Shown one piece after another: positions 1 to 7,287 of a DNA stretch of 9,943 nucleotides. The notes beneath the pieces are model-generated. The model was given only the letters and a program-made list of their open reading frames with translations. It made no database searches and had not been told where the DNA came from. Source of the DNA: Wenzhouxiangella sp. GTDB lineage: Bacteria; Pseudomonadota; Gammaproteobacteria; Xanthomonadales; Wenzhouxiangellaceae. The stretch spans positions 1 to 9,943 of the forward strand of contig SLJA01000257.1 in NCBI GenBank assembly GCA_007135355.1, given 5' to 3'. The translations under genes and the position numbers were made by a program. Numbering within the stretch: the stretch's first letter is position 1; each line of letters opens with the position of its first letter.

Positions 1-298
1 CGTCCGGGCTGTAGCGCGGCTGGAAGTTCCAGGCGATGTCGTCGGTCAGCGCCTCGGCCTGCCCACCGTCGATACCCACCCGGTAAATGTCGCCGAGCAT
101 GTGAAAAATCAGATGCTGGCCGTCCGGGCTGATATCCACATCCGACCAGGTCACCTCGCGGGTGTCGATGCGGATCGTCTGCCACTCCCCCGGCGGCTCG
201 GTCACCGACCAGCCCGGGTCAGCATTCCCATTCTCATCGGCCACGGCCGTCATTGCCACTGCGCTCAGCAGCAGGGTGAAATATCTGATTAATCGCAT
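1..298 (-). CDS. Exported PD40/TolB-like repeat protein, probably an amidohydrolase (N-terminal part only)
   Basis: The first 99 codons of a gene that runs off the left edge. The start is the ATG complementary to 296-298; the Shine-Dalgarno is weak (GGAC about ten bases upstream). Residues 1-20 form a signal peptide: a basic MRLIR start, a hydrophobic core to about residue 19, and likely cleavage after TAVA at residue 20, so the product should be periplasmic or outer-membrane attached. The mature part has WSDVDISPDG (51-60), a GDIYRVGIDGGQAEALT strand pattern (69-85) and a second SPD at 97-99. These are PD40 beta-propeller blades of the TolB/WD40-like type. The combination of TRE-TWS-like sequence, SPDG, GDIY and IAWNFQP resembles bacterial TolB-repeat amidohydrolases, in which the propeller precedes a metal-dependent hydrolase domain. 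That catalytic part lies outside the window, so the enzyme call is inferred and other PD40 proteins remain possible. The gene is separated from the 5'-nucleotidase by a palindromic repeat and probably has its own promoter, but no clear promoter was found. Confidence 0.7.
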   Translation of the reverse strand, partial: MRLIRYFTLLLSAVAMTAVADENGNADPGWSVTEPPGEWQTIRIDTREVTWSDVDISPDGQHLIFHMLGDIYRVGIDGGQAEALTDDIAWNFQPRYSPD

Positions 299-327
299 GG
301 TTGGTGTCCGTTTTCTGGTTTTGTTGG

Positions 328-488
328 TCTCACGCAGAGAAGCGGAGGCGCAGAGAGCGCAGAGAAACGAGGGTAAAGAACTGGAAAAGCGCGCAAGCAT
401 GGATCAAGGCAGTAAAAGCAAGCCATGGAGAAAAGCAAAACTCTTCTTTTCTCTGCGTTCCCCGCGCCTCTGCGCCTCTGCGTGAGGC
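328..488. repeat. Large imperfect palindromic intergenic repeat (CTCTGCGCCTCTGCGTGA type)
   Basis: This element fills most of the 218-base gap between the nucleotidase and the PD40 protein. The left arm (328-372, with CACGCAGAGA at 331-340) and the right arm (442-488, ending CTCTGCGTGAGG) are reverse complements at about 36 of 45 positions. The central spacer is about 70 bases. Inside each arm the unit CGCAGAG recurs, so the arms are also short tandem repeats. Similar CTCTGCG-CCTCTGCG palindromes are known to me as dispersed intergenic repeats in diverse environmental bacteria, but their copy number here cannot be seen. Transcribed, it would form a long hairpin and might end or protect the nucleotidase mRNA. 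It carries no T-tract and no credible coding frame. Confidence 0.8.
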
Positions 489-516
489 TTTTCTGCATTA
501 AACAGAAGCACTGAAT

Positions 517-1437
517 TCACTTCAGTTCGTTGGCCACGCCGTGGGGGACGTGGCCGGTGGCGACTTCCTGGCTGGCGGTGCTGCAGTGCATTTGCTGGTC
601 GTCGAAGAAGATGTCGGCGCCGAAGGCGCGTAAAAAAGGCGCTTTGGGCCGGCCGCCGAGGAACATGGCCTCGTCAATGCGAATACCCCAGGCGCGCAGG
701 GTCAGGATCACCCGCTTGTGCGCCGGGGCCGAGCGTGCCGTGACCAGGGCGGTGCGAATCGGGTTGTTGTCCATCGGATAGGCCGACTGGATGCGATGGA
801 TGCCCTCCAGTACGCGCTTGAAAGGGCCAGCCGCCAGCGGTTCCAGGGCCGCCCGCCGCTCGCTGTCGGAGAAGGCTTCCAGGCCGTGCTCTTTGTAAAC
901 CCGCTCGGCCTCGTCGGAGAAGATCACGGCATCGCCGTCGAAGGCCAGGCGCAACTGACTGGACCGGTTCTCGCGCGTGGCCGAGGGCAGAATGGTCGCT
1001 GCTGCATAACCGGCCATCAACACCTTGCGCACATCGTCGTCATTCGAGGACAGGAACAGCTGGGCGCCCGAGGCTTCGATGTAAAGGGCCGGCGAGGCAC
1101 CGCTGGTGAATACGGCACGCTGGATGTCGAGCCCGTGGTGCTCAATGGAGTTGAAGATACGCAGACCGATATCGGCATTGTTGCGCGACAGCAGAATGAC
1201 CTCAACCCCGGGATGATCCATGCCGCCCGTATTGAGTGCCAGCAGTTTGCGAACCAGGTTGAACGCCACGCCCGGGCGCAGGATCTCGTCCTCGCGCTCC
1301 AGCTGATAATTCATGTAGGCCTCCAGGCCACCGTCCTCGTAAACCTGGTGAGAGCTGTCCAGGTCAAACAAGGCGCGCGAGGAGATGCCGACTTTCAGGG
1401 GGCCGGGGGCGTCGGAGTAGTCGTCGGCGCTATTCAT
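517..1437 (-). CDS. Cytosolic 5'-nucleotidase (PF06189 / NT5C1-like)
   Basis: This 306-residue protein of the 5'-nucleotidase family related to animal cytosolic NT5C1A/B is predicted to dephosphorylate nucleoside 5'-monophosphates in the cytoplasm. It shows the HAD-type nucleophile motif FDLDSS at 24-29 after a short beta strand (LKVGISSRALF). It also has the family motifs LLSRN (82-86), AFDGDAVIFSDEAE (165-178), FLGGRPKAPFL (259-269) and a C-terminal acidic DIFFDDQ (275-281). There is no signal peptide or membrane segment, and the length suits the family. The start at 1437 has no recognisable Shine-Dalgarno (CTTCCGTCTCCC precedes it); no better in-frame start is seen just upstream. It lies 51 bases downstream of nadK on the same strand and is probably co-transcribed with it. 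Next to NAD kinase, NMN or AMP are plausible substrates, but that is inference from context. Confidence 0.9.
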   Translation of the reverse strand: MNSADDYSDAPGPLKVGISSRALFDLDSSHQVYEDGGLEAYMNYQLEREDEILRPGVAFNLVRKLLALNTGGMDHPGVEVILLSRNNADIGLRIFNSIEHHGLDIQRAVFTSGASPALYIEASGAQLFLSSNDDDVRKVLMAGYAAATILPSATRENRSSQLRLAFDGDAVIFSDEAERVYKEHGLEAFSDSERRAALEPLAAGPFKRVLEGIHRIQSAYPMDNNPIRTALVTARSAPAHKRVILTLRAWGIRIDEAMFLGGRPKAPFLRAFGADIFFDDQQMHCSTASQEVATGHVPHGVANELK

Positions 1438-1470
1438 GGGAGACGGAAGATAACACAGGGGCGGTTTGGG

Positions 1471-1498
1471 GGGTTACGGGTTACGGGTTCAGGGTTCG
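1471..1498. repeat. Four-unit GGGTTNN heptad array at the nadK 3' end
   Basis: On the plus strand there are four consecutive heptamers: GGGTTAC, GGGTTAC, GGGTTCA, GGGTTCG, followed by GGG. The array lies in the nadK-nucleotidase gap and extends into nadK. The nadK stop TGA (1489-1491) is the complement of the TCA in the third unit, and the last three codons (PEP) are also read from the array. The same heptad theme makes up the inverted repeat at 9031-9113. Confidence 0.75.
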
Positions 1499-2268
1499 GG
1501 GATGAGGAATTGTTCGTTGATGATGCGTTCTTCCAGGGAATGCTCGGGATCGAACAGCAGGCGCGGTGCAATGCTGCGGTTGAGCTTGACTTCAACTCGG
1601 GCGACGTTGCGGACTTCGTCATAGTCGGCCGTGGCGCTGACCGGTCGGCGCTCGGGATGTAGCACCTCGAAGGCAATTTCGGCGTCGGCGGGAAGGATTG
1701 CGCCCTGCCAGCGACGTGGCCGAAACGGGCTGATCGGGGTCAGTACCACGGCTTCGGTGCCCAGCGGCAGGATGGGGCCATGGGCGGACAGGTTGTAGGC
1801 GGTCGAACCGGCCGCGGTGGCGACCAGCACACCGTCGGCCACCAATCGATCCAGGCGGGCCAGACCGTTGACCAGAATGCGGATCTGCGCTGCCTGGTTG
1901 ATCTGGCGCAGCAGCGAGACCTCGTTGAACGCCACGGCCTCATGCGCGTTGCCGTCGACATCCTCACAGCGCATGCTCAATGGATTCAGCGTCACCGGCC
2001 GCGCGGCCTGAATACGCTCCAGCAAATCGTCGGGCGCATAACGGTTCATCAGAAACCCGACGTCGCCCAGGCGCATGCCGAAAACCGGCAGGTCCAGCCC
2101 GACATGCTCATGCAGGGTGTGCAGCATGAAGCCGTCGCCACCGAGCACGACCAGCACATCGGCCGACTGGGGCGCAACCCGGCCGTAGCGGCGCTCCAGC
2201 TCAGCCAGGGCTTCCAGCGAGCCGGGGTGCTGGCTGGCCAGAAAGCCAATCGCCGGGTGGTCGCTCAT
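1489..2268 (-). CDS. nadK: NAD kinase
   Basis: ATP-dependent NAD kinase makes NADP+ from NAD+ in the cytoplasm and is the only route to NADP(H). The 259-residue protein has the ATP-site motif GGDG at 43-46 (LGGDGFMLHTLH). It also has GFLMNRY (71-77), the NE motif in FNEVSLLRQ (114-122) and the glycine-rich DGVLVATAAGSTAYN (145-159) followed by SAHGPILPLG. The C-terminal LLFDPEHSLEERIINEQF (237-254) is typical of the compact NadK seen in xanthomonads and alphaproteobacteria, which lack the N-terminal extension of the enterobacterial enzyme. The ATG overlaps the GDH stop codon as ATGA, so translation is probably coupled, which fits the lack of a separate Shine-Dalgarno. The last residues, PEP, come from a heptad repeat array, so the C-terminus may be slightly altered from its ancestral form. 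Confidence 0.95.
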   Translation of the reverse strand: MSDHPAIGFLASQHPGSLEALAELERRYGRVAPQSADVLVVLGGDGFMLHTLHEHVGLDLPVFGMRLGDVGFLMNRYAPDDLLERIQAARPVTLNPLSMRCEDVDGNAHEAVAFNEVSLLRQINQAAQIRILVNGLARLDRLVADGVLVATAAGSTAYNLSAHGPILPLGTEAVVLTPISPFRPRRWQGAILPADAEIAFEVLHPERRPVSATADYDEVRNVARVEVKLNRSIAPRLLFDPEHSLEERIINEQFLIPEP

Positions 2269-5200
2269 TCCAACGTGGCGTTGAGCAGCTGGCCGAGGCC
2301 ATTAAGCGCCACCTGCAACGAGGGATAATCCCCGTCGGCGCTGTTGCGCATCTGCTCCAGCATGGTGACGGTGCGCTCGGTCTCGGCCCGGTAGCGATCA
2401 AACCAGGCCTCAACCGGGTCGGGCTGGTCGCCGCTTGCCAGCAGGATCCGGCGCGTGATTTGACGATGATAGCGATACATCTCGTCACGCAGATTGCCAC
2501 GCGCATGGGCATGCCACTGGCGCTCCACGGGTAGCTGCTCGATGCTGCGTCGCAGCCACTTCAGGCTGAGCCGGTCAATCACGCCGAAGTAAATGGCGGC
2601 CACCCGGTCCACAGCCACTTCCTGGCTGCTGGCTTCGTCAACGATGTCCAGTGAGGGCTGCAAGAAGCGCAAATTGGCCACGCGTTCGGCCAGGGCCGGG
2701 GGGAACCCGCCAGCTACCAGGCGATCGCGGTGCTGGCGGAAAAGTTCCGCCAGCTCGTCGTCGAGCATCCGGCCCATCTGCTCGGTGTAGGCCTGAATAC
2801 CTGGCGCAAAGCGCTCAACTCGGCTGGAGATGTCAATGCTGTAACCGCCCGGCAGGGCGATCAGTCGGCGCGTGGCCTGGCGCAGCAGATTCCACATCTC
2901 CAACAGGGCTTCGGTCTGCAGCGTGGCCGACACGCGGTTGTCCAAGGATTCGATTTCGGCCCAGAAGTCGCGCGCCCGGAAAATTTCGCGTGCCACCGTA
3001 TAGGCCTTGGCCATGGTCGCCGAATCAGCGCCGGTGTCTTCGCGCGTACGGGTAGCGAAATGCGCACCCATGCGGTTGACAATGGAGTTGGTGACCTTGG
3101 TCGCGATGATTTCCCGCCACAGTCGATGACCAGGCATCAGATCGGCAAATCGGGCCTTCAAGGGCTTGGGGAAATAGTCTTCCAGCTCGCGCGAAAGATA
3201 AGGATCCTCAGGCACGTCCGACGCCAGCAATTCCTGATACAGCGTAATCTTGCTGTAGGACAATAACAGGGCCAGCTCGGGCCGCGTCAGGCCAATACCG
3301 TTGGCCACACGCTCGCGCAGCGCTTCTTCATCCGGCAGCTGCTCCAGGTCGCGGTCCATGACGCCCTGGCGGTCGAGCATGGCGATCAGGTGCGCCTCGG
3401 CGCCCAGACGGTGGCTGGTCATGCTTTCCATCAGGCTGATCGCCTGAGTCTGCAGGTAGTTGCTGCGCAGTACCAGGCCGGCGACCTCATCGGTCATCGA
3501 GGCCAGCAGGCGGTTACGCTCGCCCAGTTCCAAACGCCCTTCCTGCACTGCCTGATTGAGCAGGATTTTGATGTTGACCTCGTGATCCGAGCAGTCGACT
3601 CCGGCCGAATTGTCGATGAAATCGGTGTTGACCCGCCCCCCGGCCAGGGCAAACTCGATGCGTCCAAGCTGGGTCAGCCCAAGGTTACCGCCCTCGCCGA
3701 TCACCCGGCACCTGAGCTCGCGGCCATTGACTCGCACGGCGTTGTTGGCCGCATCGCCGACATCGGCGTTGGCCTCGGTGCTGGCTTTGATGTAAGTCCC
3801 GATACCGCCGTTCCAGAGCAGATCGACCGGCGCCTTGAGCAACTCACGAATCAGTTCTTGCGGTGCCAGGCTGGTCTGCTCCAGACCCAGCCACTCGCGC
3901 ACTTCAGGCGACAGCGCAATCGCCTTGGCCTGGCGCGAAAACACCCCGCCGCCGGCCGAAATCAGCGCTTTGTTGTAATCGGCCCAGCTCGAGCGCGGCA
4001 ACTTGAACAGGCGTTCACGCTCAGCATAGCTTTGCTCGGCATCCGGATTGGGATCAAGAAAGATATGCAAGTGATTGAAAGCCGCCTTGAGACGGACATG
4101 GCGTGACAACAGCATGCCATTGCCGAATACATCACCGGCCATGTCACCGATGCCGACCACGGTGAAATCTTCGTTCTGGGTGTCAGTGCCCAGTTCACGG
4201 AAGTGACGTTTGACCGACTCCCAGGCGCCCCTGGCGGTAATGCCCATGCCCTTGTGGTCGTAGCCATTGGAGCCACCGGAGGCAAAAGCATCACCCAGCC
4301 AGAAGCCGTGCTCGACGGAAATCGCATTGGCAATGTCAGAGAAGGTTGCCGTGCCCTTGTCGGCGGCCACCACCAAGTAAGGATCGTCCCCGTCCAGACG
4401 CACCACCTCGCGCGGCGGCAGCAGCTCGTCGCCTTTGAGGTTGTCGGTAATGTCGAGCAAGCCGTTGATGAAGCTGCGATAGCAGTACACGACCTCGGCC
4501 ATCAGCGCATCACGATCATCACCGGCCGGAGGCCGCTTGACGACGAAACCGCCCTTGGCCCCAACCGGGACGATCATGGTGTTTTTGACACTTTGGGCGC
4601 GCAAAAGCCCCAGCACCTCGGTGCGGAAATCCGCCAGCCGGTCCGACCAGCGCAAGCCACCACGCGCCACCATGCCGCCACGCAGGTGGATGCCCTCGAC
4701 ACGCGGCGAATAAACCCAGATTTCACGGAACGGGCGCGGCCGCGGCAAATCCGGCAAGCGACCCGAGTCAAGCTTGAAGCTGATATAGGAGCGCGGCTGG
4801 CCGCGGTCGTCCAACTGGAAAAAACTGGTGCGCAGGATGGCACGGATCAAGTCGGTAAAACCGCGCAGGATGCGATCCTGATCGGCCGAGGCCACGCTGT
4901 CGAGGGCGCGCAGGATCGCCTTGCGCACGACCCTGGCAGCTTCGACCCCAGCCAGCGTCTCGCGCGCGACATAGACCTCGGCCAGGTATTCGTTGAGCAC
5001 GGCATCGTCAAAGGGATCAAGCAGCAGCCGACAGTGAGATTCCAGGGCTCTGCGCGCAGAGTGCCGCTGCACCCTGGTCTCATGCCCGCGACGGGGATCC
5101 AGCCGCGCCTCGAAATATTCCACCAGCAGGCGAGCGACCAGCGGCCAGGCGGACAAAGTCTGCTCCATGTAGACCTTGGAGAAGGGGATGCCGGTTTGCA

Positions 5201-7208
5201 CCAGGTACTTGCTCAAGGCCCGCAGAACACTGGCCTGGCGCCAATTCAGATGCGCCAGCACAACCAGTCGGTTGAAGCCGTCGTTTTCGCACAAGCCACG
5301 CCAGATCTTTTCGAATGCCGTTTGAAAGTCATCGCGGATCAGGGCCAGGCTGATGTCGTCATCACCCGGCATGCGCATGTCGAAATCCTGAATCCAGAAG
5401 GCAGAGTCGCCGTCCATGCGCACTTCATAAGGACGCTCTGAGACGATGCGCATGCCCAAGTTTTCCAGCATCGGCAACACATCGCTCAGCGGCAACGGCT
5501 CACCATGCTTGAACAACTTGAAGCGCAGCTTGCCGGGCACACGCGGACGCGGCCGATACAGGCTCATGCGCAGATCATCGGCATCACGCAAGCTGGCGGC
5601 CTGGGCCACATCATAGCTGGCCACATGCGGCGTCACCTCGTCGGTGTAGGACGCTGGGAAAGCGCTGGCATAGCGACGACTCAGCTCGCGGCCGCGCTCT
5701 TCGCCATGCTCGCGGATCAGAATGTCGGTCAGTTCGTCAGTCCACGAACGCACCGCCTGCTTGATCTTGTCCTGAATGGCTTCCAGATCGAAAGAAATGA
5801 TCCCGCTCTCGCGCGGGCGGACAATCACGTGCACCCGGGCCAGCTTCGAGGCGCCCACCTGCACCGAGAAATCCAGGCGATCGCCCTTCAAGGCGCGCTT
5901 GAGTATGGCTTGAATCCGCTCGCGATTTTCCGTATTGAAGCGATCCCGGGGGATGAAAACCAGGCAGGAAAAAAAGCGCCCAAAGCGCTCGCGTCGGATG
6001 AACAACCGGGTCTGGCTACGTTCCTGCAGATCAAGGATGCCGACGGCCAGGTCAAGCAACTCTTCGGCGCGGGCCTGGAACAATTCATCGCGCGGCAAGG
6101 TTTCGAGAATGTGCAGCAGCGCCTTGCCGGCGTGACTGTTGGGTCTCAAACCCGACAATTGCATCACGTCGGACACCTTGCGCCTGACCAGTGGCGTATC
6201 CATACAGCGGCGGATATAGGCACCCGAGGTAAACAGCCCGACCAACCGCTTCTCACCAATGACAAGCCCGTTGGCATCAAAATCCAATAGCGAGATATAG
6301 TCCATGTAGCCACCACGGTGGACAGTGGACAAGGCGTTGGTCTTGGTGATGATGATGGGGGAGTCGGCGCTGGGTCGTTCACTGCCGCGGCGCAGCTCAT
6401 TCAGCGAACGGGTGGGCGAGGTTCGATGCTCCGCGTGCATGATGCCCAAGCCGGTCTCGGGCAGCGCACGCAAGGCGCGCTCGCCGCGCTCGCCCTCCAG
6501 CACATACTCTCGATAACCCAGAAAAGTGAAATGGTCCTCGGCCAGCCAGGTGAAGAAGTCGCGACCCTCGGCGCGATCAGCCTCGGCCAGGAAAGGGTTG
6601 CCGCTGCCGAAGTCGACGGCGATCTGCAAGGCCCGATCGCGCATCGCCGCCCAGTCGCTGACCGCACGGCGAACGTCGAGCAAGCCGCTGCGGATACGCT
6701 GCTCGATGCGCGACAGCACAGCCGGGCCAGTCTGGCGATCGACTTGCACGTGCATCAACGACTCGCCCGGCGCATCGGAGTCACCGTCGCAAAGGGCCAG
6801 CCAGTGGCCACCCTGGTCACGCCGCACACGCAGGACCGGGTGAATGATCAACTGCGCGGACAAGCCTAACTCCGACAAGGCCACAACCACCGAATCAACC
6901 AGAAACGGCATGTCGTCGTTGACGATCTCGACCAGGGTATGGCGACACTCCCAGCCGTGCCGATCAGAGACCGGATTGTATACACGAATGAGGATTTCGC
7001 CCGGCAGGCGCTGGCCGGCAAATTCATGAAAATTACGCACCAGCGCCGCCATTGACTCGGCATCCTGGTCGCCCATCTCGGCTGCCGGCACCCGGCGCAG
7101 AAACTCGCGAGCGAACTGGGCCTGAGCCTCACTCCCTCCGCGGGCTCGCACTTGAACCATCACGTCCTGCAGCCGCTGCTGCTTGACCGCCTCTTCAGAT
7201 GCATTCAT
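2265..7208 (-). CDS. gdhB: NAD-specific glutamate dehydrogenase, large L_180 class
   Basis: This very large (1,647-residue) cytoplasmic enzyme oxidatively deaminates glutamate to 2-oxoglutarate and ammonia with NAD+, linking amino-acid breakdown to the TCA cycle. The length matches the L_180 class of Streptomyces, Pseudomonas and Caulobacter. The N-terminal half (about 1-690) is the regulatory ACT-like and helical region. The catalytic core follows, with GGLRWSDRLADFRTEV (850-865), VKN (K875) and PVGAKGGF (881-888, candidate catalytic Lys885). It continues with ADKGTATFSDIAN (949-961), the nucleotide-binding VGIGDMAGDVFGNGM (1018-1032), LWNGGIGTYIK (1131-1141) and VIGEGGNLGLTQLGRIEFA (1169-1187). 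Residues from about 1250 onward form the family's helical C-terminal region. No frameshift or missing motif was noticed. The start at 7208 is preceded by GGGGCTGGG, a G-rich substitute for a Shine-Dalgarno. The gene overlaps nadK by four bases. Enzymes of this class are often allosterically controlled by amino acids through the N-terminal domains. Confidence 0.96.
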   Translation of the reverse strand: MNASEEAVKQQRLQDVMVQVRARGGSEAQAQFAREFLRRVPAAEMGDQDAESMAALVRNFHEFAGQRLPGEILIRVYNPVSDRHGWECRHTLVEIVNDDMPFLVDSVVVALSELGLSAQLIIHPVLRVRRDQGGHWLALCDGDSDAPGESLMHVQVDRQTGPAVLSRIEQRIRSGLLDVRRAVSDWAAMRDRALQIAVDFGSGNPFLAEADRAEGRDFFTWLAEDHFTFLGYREYVLEGERGERALRALPETGLGIMHAEHRTSPTRSLNELRRGSERPSADSPIIITKTNALSTVHRGGYMDYISLLDFDANGLVIGEKRLVGLFTSGAYIRRCMDTPLVRRKVSDVMQLSGLRPNSHAGKALLHILETLPRDELFQARAEELLDLAVGILDLQERSQTRLFIRRERFGRFFSCLVFIPRDRFNTENRERIQAILKRALKGDRLDFSVQVGASKLARVHVIVRPRESGIISFDLEAIQDKIKQAVRSWTDELTDILIREHGEERGRELSRRYASAFPASYTDEVTPHVASYDVAQAASLRDADDLRMSLYRPRPRVPGKLRFKLFKHGEPLPLSDVLPMLENLGMRIVSERPYEVRMDGDSAFWIQDFDMRMPGDDDISLALIRDDFQTAFEKIWRGLCENDGFNRLVVLAHLNWRQASVLRALSKYLVQTGIPFSKVYMEQTLSAWPLVARLLVEYFEARLDPRRGHETRVQRHSARRALESHCRLLLDPFDDAVLNEYLAEVYVARETLAGVEAARVVRKAILRALDSVASADQDRILRGFTDLIRAILRTSFFQLDDRGQPRSYISFKLDSGRLPDLPRPRPFREIWVYSPRVEGIHLRGGMVARGGLRWSDRLADFRTEVLGLLRAQSVKNTMIVPVGAKGGFVVKRPPAGDDRDALMAEVVYCYRSFINGLLDITDNLKGDELLPPREVVRLDGDDPYLVVAADKGTATFSDIANAISVEHGFWLGDAFASGGSNGYDHKGMGITARGAWESVKRHFRELGTDTQNEDFTVVGIGDMAGDVFGNGMLLSRHVRLKAAFNHLHIFLDPNPDAEQSYAERERLFKLPRSSWADYNKALISAGGGVFSRQAKAIALSPEVREWLGLEQTSLAPQELIRELLKAPVDLLWNGGIGTYIKASTEANADVGDAANNAVRVNGRELRCRVIGEGGNLGLTQLGRIEFALAGGRVNTDFIDNSAGVDCSDHEVNIKILLNQAVQEGRLELGERNRLLASMTDEVAGLVLRSNYLQTQAISLMESMTSHRLGAEAHLIAMLDRQGVMDRDLEQLPDEEALRERVANGIGLTRPELALLLSYSKITLYQELLASDVPEDPYLSRELEDYFPKPLKARFADLMPGHRLWREIIATKVTNSIVNRMGAHFATRTREDTGADSATMAKAYTVAREIFRARDFWAEIESLDNRVSATLQTEALLEMWNLLRQATRRLIALPGGYSIDISSRVERFAPGIQAYTEQMGRMLDDELAELFRQHRDRLVAGGFPPALAERVANLRFLQPSLDIVDEASSQEVAVDRVAAIYFGVIDRLSLKWLRRSIEQLPVERQWHAHARGNLRDEMYRYHRQITRRILLASGDQPDPVEAWFDRYRAETERTVTMLEQMRNSADGDYPSLQVALNGLGQLLNATLE

Positions 7209-7249
7209 AACCCAGCCCCGACTCTGGACATTGGTTTATTGTTGTCGGA

Positions 7250-7278
7250 CGGTCGCCGGCCCTCTCTGCCGACGACCG
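7250..7278 (-). other. Strong hairpin in the acyl-CoA dehydrogenase-gdhB intergenic gap
   Basis: Arms 7250-7260 and 7268-7278 can pair over 11 positions with one G-U pair when read on the minus strand, around a seven-base AGAGAGG loop. It sits just after the acyl-CoA dehydrogenase stop (7288) and about 40 bases before the gdhB start. There is no T-tract after it in either direction, so it is not a standard intrinsic terminator. It could stabilise the upstream mRNA 3' end, pause polymerase or cap the gdhB leader. Structure is visible; function is inferred. Confidence 0.5.
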
Positions 7279-7287
7279 CCGCCGAGC

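Noticed and set aside
101..485. Overlapping plus-strand open frames at the left end
   Set aside because: They are antisense to the signal-peptide-bearing PD40 gene and then run through the palindromic repeat, so they are not credible coding sequence.
718..1662. A 314-codon open frame on the plus strand
   Set aside because: It is antisense to the 5'-nucleotidase and the end of nadK, which both show family motifs, and it runs across their gap without any start signal of its own.
4203..5441. A 412-codon open frame on the plus strand
   Set aside because: It is fully antisense to the GDH gene, whose motifs are unmistakable. Its translation is rich in Arg, Gln, His and Ala without recognisable domains, the usual antisense artefact in GC-rich DNA.
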